Shown here one piece after another: positions 62,101 through 64,000 of a DNA stretch of 64,000 nucleotides. The notes beneath the pieces are model-generated. The model did not search any database, was not told the DNA's origin, and saw only the letters and a program-made list of their open reading frames with translations. A program made the translations under genes and the position numbers. The stretch lies in NCBI GenBank assembly GCA_020746105.1, contig CM036628.1:1560001-1624000 (forward strand), written 5' to 3'. Position 1 is the first letter of the stretch. Every line of letters begins with the position of its first letter. The stretch is from Trogon surrucura. Its lineage: Eukaryota; Chordata; Aves; Trogoniformes; Trogonidae.

Positions 62101-64000
62101 ACTCCCGGAGCAACGCAGCAGCCGTGTTCTCCATCGCGCCCTGCCCTAACTCTTAGCCCAGTATTTTTGGTTTGTGTAAATCCTTTTTACTGCTTCTGGG
62201 GAAACAAAACCTGCCTCCTACTGCAGTTTTGCCACCGGTGTTCCCGTTTAAGCCAGGCGACTCTTTTGTCCCAGGCAGAGGCGATGCAGGCGAGATGTTC
62301 GACGCTCAGAACCGCCTCACGTCATTGCCCACCGCTGGTTACACCCCAAAAGACCCTCAAGGCAGACCGCAACCCTCCTGGTACAGAGAAAAGCTGACCT
62401 GGAGGTATTCTCTGCCGCAAACGGGCATTATTTACCTTCTAATCTCCGGCCTGCACCTTGGAAAGGGCAACTGTACGTTACCGTAGGTCCGCAGCAAACC
62501 AAATTCCAGCCTTTGTGCAATTGTCCTGCTTACACCAAAAAGGGATCCCACCCATATGAAACCTCCGAATGTTCTTGGAATATAAATGAACTATGAGAAG
62601 AATAACAAATAACAACAAAATCCCATATCCAAGGGCTTATCTCATTGCAAAAACTCAGAAAAAAAATGGAGGAAGAGATTTCTACCAGAAAGAAAATATT
62701 ACATTTCAAACACGAGATAAAAATCTGCGATCAGATACCGGAACAATGTATGAACTGGGCTGTTCCACAACTGCTTGCCACTCTCGATTTGCTTATTCCT
62801 GACATGTTTACAGGATTTATGAAAAGCTCTGCGCTGCTTCAGACGGTAGGGCTCACCCTTTCTTTTTCTCACTCTCCCTGCAGGCATACGCCTGATGGCA
62901 ACCCGCCCCCAACAACCCGCACAGGCACAGGGATGGAATTTGGGACAAGAGCAGAAGTTTTGAATTACACAGATTATTGTGCAAAGCACAGGAAATTAAA
63001 CCCAATTAATTCCTTGTAAATACAAATGGAGCCAGACTTTCCTTTGATTTATGCTGACTTTTTACCTTCCCCCAACGGCTCATTTCCCTATTTCGCCATG
63101 GAATCCCGCGCGGTCGAGAGTGAAATTCGCGGCTACCACTCTGTAATACAATACAAAAGACAAATGTTTGGTGACTGCTGATAAAAGAGAAAAGGCCCCA
63201 TGGCACATTCTTTTAGCCAACTTATTAGGAGTCTTATAAAACACTGTATCTGTTCAGAGAGAGGAAGTTAATGACTGCTGAGGTTCAAGATTGTGTAAGC
63301 AAAGTAGTCTAAGAGATGAACCGACTCATAATGTGCTCTCAAAGCCGCAGTTACTCCCCAGATAATCCAGGTAGGAGGAGAAAAGAGAGAGGAGAGCCAA
63401 GAAAGACTTCTTCCCCCCTCTCTTTTTCCTTCCACTGTAATGAAAATCAATGAATATTCTATTGGAGCTGAAAGAGCTTCTTGAAAGGCTAACAAGATGG
63501 AAGAGAATAGCACAGGTTCCAGCTAAAAATATTCAAAATGCTAAATAAAAAATGTCAGGAGAAGAAACGATAAGAAAAACAAGCCAGCTCCTCTGCTCCC
63601 AGAATGTTAAGTTGGTAGAAAAAAAAAAAAACAAAATCTGCACTAGTAAAGCCCAGCAGCGAGGCGAGACTATCGAGCATCCTTCACAATTCAGGGCTTG
63701 GAAATTAACTCATAGAATTCTTTGGGTATTTGTACCAGGATGCCAGAGAGCTCCAGAAACTCCAGCCAGGCTGGGAGGGATCTCAGGAGGTCTCCCAGAT
63801 CACTGAGCTTACTGAAGAACTGAGTCTATCCAAAACTCCATCTACCTTACTCCTACAACTCTTGGTGGAGCAAAGAGCAAATGCTTAGCAGAGACACTAA
63901 GAAAAAGGCAAGTTAAGAGGGTGCTTTTTCCCTATTTTGGTTTGAAAAACTCAGGAGAGATGCTGAGATGCTGCTCATGTCACACCCCGCTGTTTGCACT
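59121..64000 (+). other. FLT1: FLT1 intron 12 (5' part)
   Basis: No D6 exon is recognisable before the window ends, so intron 12 is at least 4.9 kb. It contains copy B of the 38-bp dispersed repeat (61671-61708), an A run near 63619 and an open frame (62227-62486) preceded by an acceptor-like ctactgcag, discussed as a finding. An AATAAA hexamer lies at 63544-63549. I do not call a gene here. Confidence 0.8.
61671..61708 (+). repeat. 38-bp dispersed repeat, copy B
   Basis: The partner of 58419-58456 (34 of 38 positions identical). Around it the phrase cctgttccact occurs twice about 50 bp apart (61660-61670 and about 61710-61720), so a small local duplication may be superimposed. Confidence 0.7.

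Noticed and set aside
62645..63019. 124-codon frame as the missing D6 exon
   Set aside because: It lacks the Ig B-strand and F-strand cysteine pattern (LxC and DxGxYxC) and has no acceptor in the required phase.
1..64000. FLT4 or KDR instead of FLT1
   Set aside because: The stretches VPCRVTSP, DKPFITV, FKNLT and SGIYYCVASNK fit human FLT1 clearly better than KDR or FLT4; a formal alignment would settle it.
1..64000. Endogenous retrovirus, CRISPR array, tRNA or other RNA gene
   Set aside because: No LTR pair, no gag/pol/env-like frame, no spaced direct repeats and no convincing tRNA A and B boxes were found by reading; the CR1 copies are short non-coding 3' ends.

Overview
The window is vertebrate nuclear DNA, most likely from a bird. 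It carries large spliced introns, CR1 LINE 3' ends with their characteristic 8-bp terminal repeats (4 recognisable copies), few other interspersed repeats, and no prokaryote-style dense coding. It sits inside one protein-coding gene on the + strand, which I read as FLT1 (VEGF receptor 1). Eleven consecutive exons, taken as exons 2 to 12, can be placed to the base by splice sites and phase. Joined, they give 1551 nt, 517 codons, with no stop and no phase conflict. The product is the first five immunoglobulin-like domains (D1 to D5) of the receptor ectodomain.

Layout: 1-13451 is intron 1 (its start, exon 1 and the promoter lie upstream). Exons 2 and 3 (13452-13548, 17390-17601) encode D1. Exons 4 and 5 (30128-30255, 33903-34062) encode D2, the main VEGF/PlGF-binding domain. 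Exons 6 and 7 (35167-35303, 36164-36323) encode D3. Exons 8 and 9 (36772-36886, 38435-38610) encode D4. Exons 10 to 12 (49761-49911, 52219-52324, 59012-59120) encode D5. From 59121 to the end is intron 12; exon 13 (D6), the transmembrane segment and the kinase lie beyond the window. Three long introns (3, 9 and 11) take up about 30 kb of the 64 kb.

Assignment to FLT1 rather than KDR or FLT4 rests on short shared stretches: NPFVE and VPCRVTSP in D2, DKPFITV in D4, GNYTI without the usual cysteine in D4, IYEK at the start of D5, and SGIYYCVASNK in D5. Apart from this gene I support no second protein-coding gene, no RNA gene and no virus. The introns hold CR1 fragments, simple repeats, two intragenic CpG-island-like segments (in introns 3 and 4) and a tight cluster of GATA motifs in intron 4 that looks like an endothelial enhancer. 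I found no wholly new system. The most useful leads are that GATA cluster with its neighbouring CpG island, open reading into introns 5 and 9 that would make short soluble or hydrophobic-tailed receptor forms, and lineage differences in the D2 and D3 ligand- and heparin-binding segments. Residue numbers below count from the glycine codon split between exons 1 and 2 (residue 1).
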